A DNA stretch of 64,000 nt from Eubacterium sp. An11 (GCF_002161065.1 NZ_NFLV01000007.1:1-64000); one strand, 5' to 3'; shown: positions 40,143 through 49,167, counted from the first letter of the stretch. Notes: generated from the letters alone by a model not told the origin. A program made the numbers and translations.

Positions 40143-40214
40143 TCCCTGCCTTCTTCACCTCTCCCTCTCATTTACCATATAAAAGTTTACCATTTACGAA
40201 AATTTATGTTTCTT

Positions 40215-40243
40215 ATTATAAAATCAAACCGCCTGTTGGTCAA
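40215..40243 (-). promoter_or_regulatory. Promoter of the sensor operon (binding protein, kinase, regulator)
   Basis: Minus strand: TTGACC, 17-base spacer, TATAAT. Leader about 65 bases. It lies directly after the fructose-operon terminator. Confidence 0.83.
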
Positions 40244-40251
40244 TTCTTCCG

Positions 40252-40297
40252 GATAACAAAAAGAGGCAGCACATATGGTAAAACTGTGCTGCCTCTC
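40252..40297 (-). terminator. Terminator of the fructose operon
   Basis: Minus strand: AGAGGCAGCAC and GTGCTGCCTCT, perfect 11-bp arms with a 13-base loop, then TTTTTGTT. It lies about 75 bases after fruA. Confidence 0.9.
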
Positions 40298-40372
40298 TCC
40301 GGACGCTGTGCCTCCAGCATTCCGGATTTCAATTACAGAATTTATATTTAAGGTTAGATTATAGAGAAGATT

Positions 40373-42307
40373 CTATTTTGCCACTGGTTTTCTCAAAACT
40401 CCCAGCAGTACCGCACCGATTATGGAACCGACCAGCAGCGCCACAATATACATCAGCGCATTGCCTACCACAGGGAATACGAAGATTCCGCCGTGAGGTG
40501 CCATCAGTGTACATTTAAACGCCATGGACAGTGCTCCTGCCGCTGCGGAACCGATCACGCAGGATGGGATTACATGAAGCGGATCGCCGGCTGCGTAAGG
40601 GATGGCTGCCTCGGAGATAAAGCAGAGACCCATGATGGCGTTGACCGGAGCTGCCTTGCGGTCGTTGTCAGAGAATTTATTTTTAAATACCCAGGATGCG
40701 ATGGCAATGGCAATCGGAGGAACCATGCCGCCGACCATAACCGCTGCCATGATCATGTATCCGCTGTCCGACTGGGATGCCAGCGCTGCTGTACCGAATA
40801 CGTAAGCCGCTTTGTTGAACGGGCCGCCCATGTCGATGGACATCATACCGGCTACCACCAGACCCAGAACAATGGAGTTTACTCCGCCCAGAGAATTCAG
40901 TCCGTTGGACAACAGCTGATTCAGCCAGGAGAAGAATGGGTTTACTGCCAGCATGATCACGCTGATGCCCAGCAGTCCGATCACCGGATAAATGAGCATC
41001 GGACGGATACCGTCCATGGAAGCCGGAAGTTTTTCTGTCGCTTTCTTTAAGAGCAATACCAGATATCCTGCCACGAAACCTGCAAACAGAGCACCCAGGA
41101 ATCCTCCGGAAATCACGCTGATGCTGGAATCAAACGCAGATGCGAAAGTGGTTCCGGCGTTGGCAAGATAACCGCCCACGAAGCCGACCATCAATCCCGG
41201 CCGGTCCGCGATACTCATGGCGATGTATCCGGCAAGGATCGGCAGCATGAAGCCGAAAGCTGCATTGCCGGCCGTCTTAAAGAAGGCTGCCACCGGTGTG
41301 TTCATACCAAAGTTGGACGGGTCAATGCTGTAATCATCCAGCAGGAAGGCGATGGCAATGAGGATACCGCCGCCGATGACAAACGGAAGCATGTTGGAAA
41401 CACCGTTCATCAGATGTTTATAAATCTGATGGCCGACTCCTTCTCCTTCTTCCCCGGCAGAGGCACTCGCTCCGCCTTTATGATGATAGACCGGAGCTTC
41501 TCCATTCACTATTTTTTCGATCAGTTCCTGTGGTTTATGGATACCGTCGGAAACCTTGACTTTCAGGAGCAGTTTTCCGTCAAAACGGGCCATCTCCACA
41601 TTTTTATCCGCCGCGATGATGATACCGTCGCAGGCCTCGATTTCTTCTTTTGTCAGTACATTTTTTGCTCCGGAAGAACCGTTGGTCTCCGCTTTCAGCG
41701 GGATTCCCATCTCTTTTCCTTTCTCTTCCAGGGCCTCCGCAGCCATATACGTATGGGCGATACCTGTCGGACAGGCGGTAACCGCCAGCACCCGGTAGCC
41801 TGATGCCGGTTCCTCTGCCGGAGCCTCTGCGGCTTCTTCTTCCGGATATTTCTCTGCTTCTTTTTCATTGATGGCCTTCAGAAAAGCATCAACATTTTCT
41901 GCGGTGAGCAGTTTATTTCTGAACTCCCCGTCCATCAAAATGGTGGACAGTCTGGAGAGCGCTTCCAGATGAACGTCAGAACCCTCTGCCGGAGCCGCGA
42001 TCATAAAAAACAGATTGGATGGCTGTCCGTCGAGAGCCTCGCAGTCCACACCCTGCGGTACAGTGATCGCTGCGATACCCGGCTGTTTCACTGCGTTGTT
42101 TTTGGAATGCGGAATGCAGATTCCATCCGCGATGGCGGTCGGTCCCTCAGATTCTCTTTTCAAAATCCCTTTCTTGAACTCTGCCTTGTCGGAAATATTT
42201 CCAACCTTGCTGTGAAGGTCAATGAGCAGATCAAGCATCTGATCTTTGGTGGAGACATCTGCATTTAAAACAACCGCTTCTTTTTTCAATAAATCAACGA
42301 TTCTCAT
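40373..42307 (-). CDS. fruA: PTS fructose-specific IIABC component
   Basis: A 644-residue fused transporter. The IIA domain (~1-150) has phospho-His67 (GICIPHSKN). The IIB domain (~170-270) has phospho-Cys179 (AVTACPTGIAHTYMAAEAL). The IIC membrane domain (~300-640) has GGYLANAGTTFASAF, 'SIDMGGPFNKAAYVFG' and 'MAPHGGIFVFP'. It imports fructose as fructose 1-phosphate for FruK. The start at 42307 follows AAGGAG by 8 bases; the in-frame ATG seven codons earlier overlaps that site. Lies 126 bases after fruK. Confidence 0.96.
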   Translation of the reverse strand: MRIVDLLKKEAVVLNADVSTKDQMLDLLIDLHSKVGNISDKAEFKKGILKRESEGPTAIADGICIPHSKNNAVKQPGIAAITVPQGVDCEALDGQPSNLFFMIAAPAEGSDVHLEALSRLSTILMDGEFRNKLLTAENVDAFLKAINEKEAEKYPEEEAAEAPAEEPASGYRVLAVTACPTGIAHTYMAAEALEEKGKEMGIPLKAETNGSSGAKNVLTKEEIEACDGIIIAADKNVEMARFDGKLLLKVKVSDGIHKPQELIEKIVNGEAPVYHHKGGASASAGEEGEGVGHQIYKHLMNGVSNMLPFVIGGGILIAIAFLLDDYSIDPSNFGMNTPVAAFFKTAGNAAFGFMLPILAGYIAMSIADRPGLMVGFVGGYLANAGTTFASAFDSSISVISGGFLGALFAGFVAGYLVLLLKKATEKLPASMDGIRPMLIYPVIGLLGISVIMLAVNPFFSWLNQLLSNGLNSLGGVNSIVLGLVVAGMMSIDMGGPFNKAAYVFGTAALASQSDSGYMIMAAVMVGGMVPPIAIAIASWVFKNKFSDNDRKAAPVNAIMGLCFISEAAIPYAAGDPLHVIPSCVIGSAAAGALSMAFKCTLMAPHGGIFVFPVVGNALMYIVALLVGSIIGAVLLGVLRKPVAK

Positions 42308-42433
42308 AATCATTCTCCTTCTTTTCATGACTTTATGGGCGGTACGTTCGCCTGTACTGCAAACATACCGCCATGCATTACTACGTATTTTCCCCTGTTA
42401 TCTGGTTTGTATTATCTGTCAAGGTTATGCCGC

Positions 42434-43336
42434 CTAAAGCTGCGCCAGCATTTCCTCGAACATCTCCCGGGAAGCCAGTCCCTCGGAAAATGCGGTGGCG
42501 CTGCCCGCCGCCGTTCCATTCTTTAAGGCTTCTTTATAACTTCCGGTTCTCAGATAGCCGGCCACAAAACCAGCCACCATGGAATCGCCCGCTCCCACGG
42601 AATTGATCACTTTTCCCTTCGGTGTTCCCATCTGAATGGTCTCACCGTCTTCTGTGATCAGGATGGCGCCGTCTCCGGCCATGGAGATCAGCACGTTGCG
42701 CGCGCCCATTTTCTGCAGCTCTCCGGCGTAATGTTCGATATCTTCCCTTGTTTCACAGACCGTACCGAACATCTCTCCCAGCTCGTGATTGTTCGGTTTG
42801 ATAAGAAACGGATGATATTTCAAGACATTTAACAGAAGATCCTTTGTGGCATCCACCACAGTCCGGATTTTCTTTCCGGAAAGCGCCGCAAGAATTCTCT
42901 CATAAATATCTTCCGGCAGAGTATTTGGAATACTTCCTGCCAGTACCAGGATGTCATCTTCTCCCAGCGCCTGTAATTTCTCAAAAAGAGCATCGATGGC
43001 CTCCTGTGTGATCACCGGGCCCTGTCCGTTGATTTCCGTCTCATCCCCGTGTTTTACCTTCACGTTGATCCTGGAATTTCCTTCCGGCAGATGTATGAAA
43101 TCTGTATGCATCCCCTGGGCCGCCAGGCCTTCTTCGATGGCTTTTCCCGTAAATCCAGCCACAAATCCCAGGGCTGTCGTCTCCATGCCGAGGGTATTTA
43201 ATATAGTAGAAACGTTGATTCCTTTTCCTCCATAAAAAATGGATTCTCTGGTGGCTCTGTTGATATCGCCCAGCTTCAGCTGATCCAGAAATACCACATA
43301 ATCAAGCGCCGGATTAAATGTAACAGTGTAAATCAT
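42434..43336 (-). CDS. fruK: 1-phosphofructokinase
   Basis: A 300-residue PfkB-type kinase phosphorylating fructose 1-phosphate to fructose 1,6-bisphosphate. Motifs: TVTFNPALDYVV at the start, GGKGINVS, and the C-terminal VGAGDSMVAGFVAGYL with the catalytic Asp (GAGDS). It heads the fru operon. No fruR gene is adjacent here; the promoter region has paired palindromes that could be regulator sites. Confidence 0.94.
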   Translation of the reverse strand: MIYTVTFNPALDYVVFLDQLKLGDINRATRESIFYGGKGINVSTILNTLGMETTALGFVAGFTGKAIEEGLAAQGMHTDFIHLPEGNSRINVKVKHGDETEINGQGPVITQEAIDALFEKLQALGEDDILVLAGSIPNTLPEDIYERILAALSGKKIRTVVDATKDLLLNVLKYHPFLIKPNNHELGEMFGTVCETREDIEHYAGELQKMGARNVLISMAGDGAILITEDGETIQMGTPKGKVINSVGAGDSMVAGFVAGYLRTGSYKEALKNGTAAGSATAFSEGLASREMFEEMLAQL

Positions 43337-43486
43337 ATTCGCAACCCTCCTTTTGTCTTACTTTGCCCAGAACCGCTCTGTTTCACTCACAAAAGCAGTC
43401 CAAAATTTAATATCGCCTGAAAATCTTAAAGTTTTCTTTCATTTATGTCTGAAACATCATAGCAGATTCTTTTCCCGAATGCACAT

Positions 43487-43542
43487 AACAAATGTCACCT
43501 GTCTTGCTGAAAATTGTCATGTCTTTTATATGACAAATGTCA
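43487..43542. promoter_or_regulatory. Repeated operator-like motifs upstream of fruK
   Basis: TAACAAATGTCA (43487-43498) and TGACAAATGTCA (43531-43542) are near-identical, 44 bases apart (about four helical turns). The second has perfect TGACA/TGTCA arms. An extra TGTCAT at 43515 pairs with ATGACA at 43530. This fits a DeoR/FruR-like regulator binding on one face of the DNA. They also lie just upstream of the divergent promoter at 43578. Confidence 0.5.
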
Positions 43543-43577
43543 TATGGCCTGCGTCAAATTACAAAAAAAGACGGTTC

Positions 43578-43606
43578 TTGACACCGGCGTCATTTTTCTC
43601 TATACT
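43578..43606 (+). promoter_or_regulatory. Promoter of the zinc-ribbon membrane protein gene
   Basis: Plus strand: TTGACA, 17-base spacer, TATACT, a near-consensus match, with a ~65-base leader ending in the AAGGAGG ribosome site. Confidence 0.85.
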
Positions 43607-43677
43607 TTCCATACCTTATTTCAGTGACAGTAAGAATTACCAAAGTCCGAGAGCTTTATTTATAAGGAGGTTTTGTC

Positions 43678-44565
43678 ATGAAATGCCCAAACTGCGGCCG
43701 GCCGTATGAGGAGAACGAGACCATCTGTCCTTCCTGTGGACAGCCATTGAGCAACGCCCGGTATACGCCGGTCGACTCCCATCCCTCCCGCCGGAAAAAA
43801 TCAAACCAGGAGATACCGGAATCCGGTTCTCCGGACGGCGCAACCCATAAATCAAAAAAGAAAGGCCGGAGGCTCCTTCTGGTTCTTCTGATCCTTATTA
43901 TTCTCGCTGCCGCCGGCGCCGGAGGATATTTTTACTATATTCATCAGGTCACGGGCCGGTGCGAAGATGCGGTCAGACAAATTTTTACCATGGCCAAAAG
44001 TATGGATTTCTCCTCCGTTGACCCGGCTTATCTGCCGGAAGCCCTGCAGGAGAATCCAAACATCCGGGATTATATCAGAGAGTATGTCAACGACACTCTG
44101 GAAGAGTATCAGGTCGACGGGATTCTGGATGCCGCCGGCATTGATATTGACACCGATGAGCTGTGCGATGAGATTCTCCAGTCTGCCAGCTATACCATCA
44201 CCGGCACCCAGACCAGCTACAATCGCTGCACGGTTTCCGTCCACACGGAAAACACAGATTTTTCCACCCTTCCTGAAACCATCGCCGGTGAGATTGAGAA
44301 TAGTGTCTCCGGCTCCTCGTTCTGGGACAGCCTGCGGGATCTCTTCTCTTCTATTTTTTCCGGACACGGACACGAGGAAGAGAATGAGGAACAGGAGGAC
44401 AGTAATCTGTTCTCGTCCCTGTACGATGATTTCCGGGAATCCGCTCCCATGACGGAAACCGACGGCACCATCGTCTTCGGCATCGATCACGGACAGTGGA
44501 CACTGCTTTCCATGGACGAAAAACTTCTTTACAGTTATTATGGTCTGTCGGCGCTGGCGGAATAA
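43678..44565 (+). CDS. Zinc-ribbon single-pass membrane protein of unknown function
   Basis: A 295-residue protein. The N-terminal double-CxxC ribbon (CPNCGRP...CPSCGQP, residues 3-22) would face the cytosol. A basic, disordered linker (~30-63) and one membrane helix (~64-86) follow. The outside domain (~90-295) has DUF4878/NTF2-like flavour, with an acidic low-complexity insert (HEEENEEQEDS). AAGGAGG precedes the ATG. This architecture is common in Clostridia, but no function is established. It is monocistronic, on the strand opposite to its neighbours. Confidence 0.82.
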   Translation: MKCPNCGRPYEENETICPSCGQPLSNARYTPVDSHPSRRKKSNQEIPESGSPDGATHKSKKKGRRLLLVLLILIILAAAGAGGYFYYIHQVTGRCEDAVRQIFTMAKSMDFSSVDPAYLPEALQENPNIRDYIREYVNDTLEEYQVDGILDAAGIDIDTDELCDEILQSASYTITGTQTSYNRCTVSVHTENTDFSTLPETIAGEIENSVSGSSFWDSLRDLFSSIFSGHGHEEENEEQEDSNLFSSLYDDFRESAPMTETDGTIVFGIDHGQWTLLSMDEKLLYSYYGLSALAE

Positions 44566-44622
44566 AAGCGACGGCAGCAAAACTGTTGTTGAGAAGCCCC
44601 TTTCCGCCAAACTGCGCCACAC

Positions 44623-44670
44623 AAAAAAGACGGCAGAGTCATCAAACCAAAGAACTCTGCCGTCTTTTTT
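44623..44670. terminator. Bidirectional terminator between convergent genes
   Basis: GACGGCAGAGT and ACTCTGCCGTC arms with a 14-base loop; A-run on one side and T-run on the other, so it serves the plus-strand zinc-ribbon gene and the minus-strand HPr-like gene. Confidence 0.92.
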
Positions 44671-44712
44671 ATTATATACACTTTGCCCGGGAGATACTCT
44701 CCCACGGCATTT

Positions 44713-44979
44713 TTATTGAGCTTTTATCTCATTATTCAGATATCTCTCTATATGTTCAATCGCCTGCTGCTCGTCGTCACCGGCCGCTGACACGGTGATT
44801 TCCTCGCCGGCCGCCAATCCCAGCGTCATCATTCCCATGATGCTCTTGGCATTGACTTTCTTATTTTCCACTTCTACATATACCCGGCTGTCATACTGAC
44901 TTGCCGTCTGTATAAACAACGCGATGGTGCTAGGGTCCAGACCTGTTGGAATTTTTATTTCCATCCTTTTCGTAATCAT
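44713..44979 (-). CDS. HPr/Crh-like protein with Asp in place of the phosphorylatable His15
   Basis: An 88-residue HPr-fold protein. The active-site loop reads TGLDPSTIALF, so residue 15 is Asp instead of His and the following Arg17 is Ser. The regulatory serine is kept at position 46 in NAKSIMGMM. It therefore cannot carry out PTS phosphotransfer but could still be phosphorylated by HPr kinase, like Crh of Bacillus (Gln15). It stands last in murB-rapZ-whiA-, the place occupied by crh in Bacillus, and hprK is about 4 kb upstream. AGGAGG precedes the ATG. Confidence 0.9.
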   Translation of the reverse strand: MITKRMEIKIPTGLDPSTIALFIQTASQYDSRVYVEVENKKVNAKSIMGMMTLGLAAGEEITVSAAGDDEQQAIEHIERYLNNEIKAQ

Positions 44980-45113
44980 TATTTACCTCCTACTTTGAAA
45001 AATATGCTGTCTGCCCGGCTTTTTCATCCACAGAGAAACATGTCTTCCGCGGTATCCTAAAGGACAGCCTGTAAAAAAGCCATTTATGTCAGTACCTCTG
45101 TCATGGGAGGATT

Positions 45114-46070
45114 CTAAATGCGTCCACCCTCTCTTAAATGCTGCGCCATCTGGCCCAGCTTTCTTAATCTATGATTCACACCGGACTTCCCCACGGGCGG
45201 ATGGAGCATCTCCCCCAGCTCTTTCAACGCCGCCTCCGGCTCTTCCAGCCTGGCGTAGGCGACATCCCGCAGATTCTCCGGTAATTTATCTAATCCGACA
45301 GTCTTCCTGATATATTCGATATCTTCTATCTGTTTGCGTGCGGCGGAAACCGTTTTGTTTATGTTGGCCGCCTCACAGTTCACTCTCCGGTTTACGGAGT
45401 TTCGCACATCCTTTACAATACGTATATTCTCAAACTTCATCATGGCGACATGCGCTTCCATGATGCTGAGGGCATCCGAAATCATGGAACCCTCTTTCAG
45501 ATATACCACGTGATACTTCTTCCGGAGTACGATTTTGGCTTCCAGTCCGAAAAACTGCATAAAATCTTTCAGCTGTTCCGCCTTCCGTCCGTCCACACAG
45601 GTAATCTCAAAATGATAATTTCTCTCCGGGTCTGTCACGGAGCCGGCCGCAAGAAAGGCCCCTCGCAGGAACGCTCTCCGGCAGCATGTTCTGCGCAGAA
45701 TCGGGTTATCCGTCAGATACTCCTCCTCGTCCATCTGACCCCGGTTATTCATGAGACCTGTAGTCTTTAATACCTGCAGAACGTTTGCCGCTCCCTCCAC
45801 CGATATGGCGAAGATATGACTCTTTTTCCCGCTCTCATGCTGTGACACCACCACTTTGGGCTGAAAACGAAACGCTTTCTTCAAAAGCAGATAAAATCGT
45901 TTGGCAACTGCAATATTTTCTGTCTCCAGAGCGATCAGATATCCGCTGCTCTCTGAGCAGTGCACCCTGGCGCTGAAACTGATGACCGCCGCCAGTTCCG
46001 CCACAACACAATGCAGTTCATGACCCGACAGATGAACCAGTTCTTCCTTCACATCTGAAGAAAATGACAT
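45114..46070 (-). CDS. whiA: DNA-binding protein WhiA
   Basis: A 318-residue protein combining a LAGLIDADG-like N-terminal fold and a C-terminal helix-turn-helix. Conserved stretches: MSFSSDVKEELVHL, LRRTCCRRAFLRGAFLAAGSVTDPERNYH (key: CC..AFLRGAFLA.GS...P), NRRVNCEAANINKTVSAA and the HTH near 'LGEMLHPPVGKSGVNHRLRKL' (key: PP..KSGVNHR). It is linked to cell division and chromosome organisation in other Firmicutes. The start at 46070 gives the conserved N-terminus, 20 bases after rapZ. Confidence 0.94.
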   Translation of the reverse strand: MSFSSDVKEELVHLSGHELHCVVAELAAVISFSARVHCSESSGYLIALETENIAVAKRFYLLLKKAFRFQPKVVVSQHESGKKSHIFAISVEGAANVLQVLKTTGLMNNRGQMDEEEYLTDNPILRRTCCRRAFLRGAFLAAGSVTDPERNYHFEITCVDGRKAEQLKDFMQFFGLEAKIVLRKKYHVVYLKEGSMISDALSIMEAHVAMMKFENIRIVKDVRNSVNRRVNCEAANINKTVSAARKQIEDIEYIRKTVGLDKLPENLRDVAYARLEEPEAALKELGEMLHPPVGKSGVNHRLRKLGQMAQHLREGGRI

Positions 46071-46089
46071 CTCCGCATCTGCCTCCCTG

Positions 46090-46965
46090 TTATTTTTCTT
46101 TCCGACGCTGGTCGTTGGCAATATCGCGATGCTCCATGCGGACGCTGTACGGAAGCTTTTTCATCCTCTGATAAATTGCGTTGGTCATGGTAACAGAGCG
46201 GTGCTTGCCGCCGGTACAGCCAATGCCCACGATCAGATGATATTTCCCCTCATCCATATAAAGCGGAATCAAAAACTTAAGCATATCTTCCAGCTTATCA
46301 AGGAAAATGTGGGCCTCCTTACATCCGAGGACATATTCCTGCACCTCCAGATCGTTGCCGGTTAAAGCTCTCAAATCCGGGTCATAGTAGGGATTTGGCA
46401 GAAAACGTACGTCAAACACCAAATCCGTATCAGCGGGTATGCCGTATTTGAAGCCAAAGGAAAGAAATGTAACGATAAAATTGCCGTAATTCTCTTCTTT
46501 GACATATATTTTTTCCAGTTCCTGCTTCAGTTCCCGGGTAAGCAGCGAAGAAGTATCAATGATGTAATCCGCCTGCTTCTTAATAAAGGAAATGCGTTCC
46601 CTCTCCTGAAGGATGCCGTTCTCCACGCGGCCTTCCCCTGCAAGAGGATGGGTCCTTCTCGTCTCCTTGTAACGCATCACAAGGGTTGCGTTATCGGCGT
46701 CCAGAAAGAGAATCTCATAACGAATCCCCAGTTCCTTCAGCACTTCCAGCTGCTCGGACAGCCCTTTTAAGGCGTCCCCGCTGCGGATGTCCACCGTGAC
46801 GGCCACCTGATTCACATCCACCTTGCGGTCAAATGCGATCTGTCCGAAATTCGGAAGAAGGGCCACCGGCAAATTATCCACACAGAAAAATCCCATGTCC
46901 TCCAGCATGTGGAGGGCTGTGCTCTTTCCTGCTCCGGACATTCCGGAAACAATTACAAACCTCAC
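46090..46965 (-). CDS. rapZ: RapZ/YvcJ nucleotide-binding protein (RNase adapter family)
   Basis: A 291-residue P-loop protein: Walker A GMSGAGKST (8-16), 'CVDNLPVALLP', 'FLDAD...LVMRYKETRRTHPL' and the C-terminal 'IGCTGGKHRSVTMTNAI' (key: GCTGG.HRSV). In enterics RapZ controls glucosamine-6-P synthase through small RNAs; in Firmicutes the role of YvcJ is less defined. It overlaps the end of murB by 4 bases. YvcK, which often sits between rapZ and whiA, is absent here. Confidence 0.94.
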   Translation of the reverse strand: MRFVIVSGMSGAGKSTALHMLEDMGFFCVDNLPVALLPNFGQIAFDRKVDVNQVAVTVDIRSGDALKGLSEQLEVLKELGIRYEILFLDADNATLVMRYKETRRTHPLAGEGRVENGILQERERISFIKKQADYIIDTSSLLTRELKQELEKIYVKEENYGNFIVTFLSFGFKYGIPADTDLVFDVRFLPNPYYDPDLRALTGNDLEVQEYVLGCKEAHIFLDKLEDMLKFLIPLYMDEGKYHLIVGIGCTGGKHRSVTMTNAIYQRMKKLPYSVRMEHRDIANDQRRKEK

Positions 46966-47891
46966 TTTTTCACCTCTGTATCTGTAAATCCCAGCATGCG
47001 TACTTCCGGTTCCATCTCCACATCAAACTGCTGCTTCACTTTCTTCTGCACCTGTCTGATCAGGAAGCGAACCTCTTCCGCCGTGGCATTTCCCCGGTTG
47101 ATGACAAAACCGCTGTGCTTCTCAGAAACCTGAGCCCCACCGACGGTATATCCCTTCAATCCGGTATCCTGAATCAGCTTTCCGGCGAAATAACCTTCCG
47201 GACGTTTAAATGTACTTCCGGCGCTCGGGTATTCCAAAGGCTGCTTTGCCTTTCGTGCCCCTGCCAATTCATCCATTCTGTCTCTGATCTGTGTTTTATC
47301 CCCCCTTGAAAGACGGATGTGCGCTGCCAACACAACGTAATCCTTCTCAAAAATGACACTGTGCCGGTAGGATAATTCCAATTCCTCCACCGGGAGCACC
47401 AGACGTTCCCCCTCCGGGGTAAGAACTTCCACGTCCATGAGAATATCTTTCATCTCTCCGCCGTAAGCGCCGGCATTCATACATACCGCGCCGCCGAGAG
47501 TACCAGGTATTCCGGCCGCGAACTCCATTCCGGTCAGTCCGTGCTCCAACGCCTGTCTGGCAACACTGCTGAGCAGCGCTCCCGCCTGGGCGTAAATCAC
47601 CTCTCCCTCCACGGAAATATCACGAAGGCCTCCCGTATGAAGAATCATCCCACGGAATCCCTCGTCTGATACGAGTAAATTACTTCCATTGCCTACAATA
47701 AAAAACGGAACCTTCTCTTCACGGGCCAGACGAATGACATCCCAGAGTTCATCAACATCAGCCGGCTGAACAAAGATGTCCGCCGGTCCTCCGATCCTGA
47801 AGCTGGTATGCTTGCTCATAGGCTCTCGTTCCAAAAGGGTTCCTGCTGTAAGCCGTTTTTTTATTTTTTGATAGAATTCCTGTTGTATCAT
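46962..47891 (-). CDS. murB: UDP-N-acetylenolpyruvoylglucosamine reductase
   Basis: A 309-residue FAD enzyme of peptidoglycan synthesis (type II MurB). It has 'HTSFRIGGPADIF', 'GNGSNLLVSDEGFRG', 'GIPGTLGGAVCMNAGAYGGEM', 'SAGSTFKRP' and 'GFVINRGNATAEEV' (key: SAGS.FK.P, HxGFI.N.G.A). It leads the murB-rapZ-whiA-HPr-like run, with murB/rapZ overlapping by 4 bases. Confidence 0.97.
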   Translation of the reverse strand: MIQQEFYQKIKKRLTAGTLLEREPMSKHTSFRIGGPADIFVQPADVDELWDVIRLAREEKVPFFIVGNGSNLLVSDEGFRGMILHTGGLRDISVEGEVIYAQAGALLSSVARQALEHGLTGMEFAAGIPGTLGGAVCMNAGAYGGEMKDILMDVEVLTPEGERLVLPVEELELSYRHSVIFEKDYVVLAAHIRLSRGDKTQIRDRMDELAGARKAKQPLEYPSAGSTFKRPEGYFAGKLIQDTGLKGYTVGGAQVSEKHSGFVINRGNATAEEVRFLIRQVQKKVKQQFDVEMEPEVRMLGFTDTEVKK

Positions 47892-48035
47892 AGTATCTCC
47901 TATTTATAAATACATTTGGCAGTCTTCCCTGATGGAAGCCGATTCGGTTGAGGAAAATGATATTTTCCATACCATATGTAGTTATATACTATATCATACT
48001 CTAATTCCATGGGAAGTACAATGTTTAAAAAACAC

Positions 48036-48065
48036 AAAATAAAAGCAGACTTCGTGCCTGCCTTT
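48036..48065 (-). terminator. Terminator downstream of glk
   Basis: Minus strand: GCAGGC-ACGAA-GTCTGC followed by TTTTATTTT, about 20 bases after the ROK kinase stop. Confidence 0.72.
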
Positions 48066-48080
48066 ATATAAATCGCCAAA

Positions 48081-49025
48081 TTATTTTCCTGTTTCTGTAA
48101 TCAATTTCGCACAACCGTAGATTCCCGCATCATTTCCCAGAGTTGCCAGACCAAATTTTGTATCTTTCTGACTACCGAAAACATAGCCGTCAAAATATTT
48201 CTTTACGGTTTCTGTGATGATGCTTCCCGCCTTGGACACGCCTCCGCCGATCACAAAGATATCCGGGTCCGTCACGCAGGATACAAAAGACAGCCCTCTT
48301 GCCAGTCTCCGGCAGAAATCTTCCGTAAGCTTCACCGCAAAGGCGTCGCCGAACTTCGCCGCATCCAGCACATCTTTTGCCGTCAGGGAATCTGCCTTGC
48401 GCAGAACGCTGTCCTCCTCAGAAGCTTCCAGCGCCTTCTTCGCCATACGGACGATTCCTGTGGCGGAAGCATACTGTTCCAGGCATCCTCTTTTTCCGCA
48501 GTTGCAGTATTCCGTTTCATGGGTGTTGATGCATATATGTCCGATCTCTCCGCCATAGCCATGGGCGCCGGAAATCATTTTACCGCCGACGATGATCCCT
48601 CCGCCGACCCCGGTTCCCAAAGTGACCATCACAACATTTTCATAGCCTTTGCCGCCGCCCTGCCACATCTCGCCGAGGGCTGCCACATTGGCGTCATTTC
48701 CCACAGCCACCGGCATGCCAAGGGCTGCTTCCATCTCATCTCTGACCTGTTTTTTGCCCCATCCCAGATTCACGCAGACATCCACGGAGCCGTCTTCCCG
48801 GACCGGTCCCGGCACACCGATGCCGATGCCGGCGAAATCCTCCCGGACAAGATTCTTCTGATCCATCATTCCGCAGCAGGAATCTGCCACATCCTGCAGG
48901 ATGTCGTACTCCTCGCCGGTTCTTGTGGGAATCTCCCATTTCTTCAGAAGTTCGCCCTCTGTGGTGAAGAGTCCAAGCTTCACTGTAGTTCCCCCGATAT
49001 CTGCTCCAAACGCATATTTTTTCAT
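48081..49025 (-). CDS. glk: ROK-family glucokinase
   Basis: A 314-residue sugar kinase phosphorylating glucose with ATP. Motifs: GADIGGTTVKLGLF (ATP site), GIGVPGPV, 'TLGTGVGGGIIVGGKMISGAHGYGGEIGHI' (key: GTGVGGG, GEIGH) and the zinc site CNCGKRGCLEQYAS (CxCGxxGCxE). The start at 49025 follows AAGGAG; an ATG six codons earlier overlaps that site. Placed between hprK and murB, it feeds glucose into the same catabolite-control circuit. Confidence 0.93.
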   Translation of the reverse strand: MKKYAFGADIGGTTVKLGLFTTEGELLKKWEIPTRTGEEYDILQDVADSCCGMMDQKNLVREDFAGIGIGVPGPVREDGSVDVCVNLGWGKKQVRDEMEAALGMPVAVGNDANVAALGEMWQGGGKGYENVVMVTLGTGVGGGIIVGGKMISGAHGYGGEIGHICINTHETEYCNCGKRGCLEQYASATGIVRMAKKALEASEEDSVLRKADSLTAKDVLDAAKFGDAFAVKLTEDFCRRLARGLSFVSCVTDPDIFVIGGGVSKAGSIITETVKKYFDGYVFGSQKDTKFGLATLGNDAGIYGCAKLITETGK

Positions 49026-49055
49026 AATGGTTCTCCTTCTCATATTTTATATTAT

Positions 49056-49123
49056 GTAACTATTCAGCCATGCGCTGTTCAAGGCAAAAAAACAAGAATC
49101 CGAAGTGATGGCTGAATAGTTAC
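49056..49123. repeat. 68-bp inverted-repeat (MITE-like) element between hprK and glk
   Basis: Perfect 15-bp terminal inverted repeats GTAACTATTCAGCCA / TGGCTGAATAGTTAC enclose a 38-base interior. There is no flanking T-run of terminator type on the minus strand. The exact outer repeats and size suggest a miniature mobile or palindromic element, or else an operator. No second copy was noticed in this window. Confidence 0.6.
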
Positions 49124-49167
49124 TATCTTACTTTTTCTGCCGGTCTCCGGCTTTTTGAACTCAGGCT

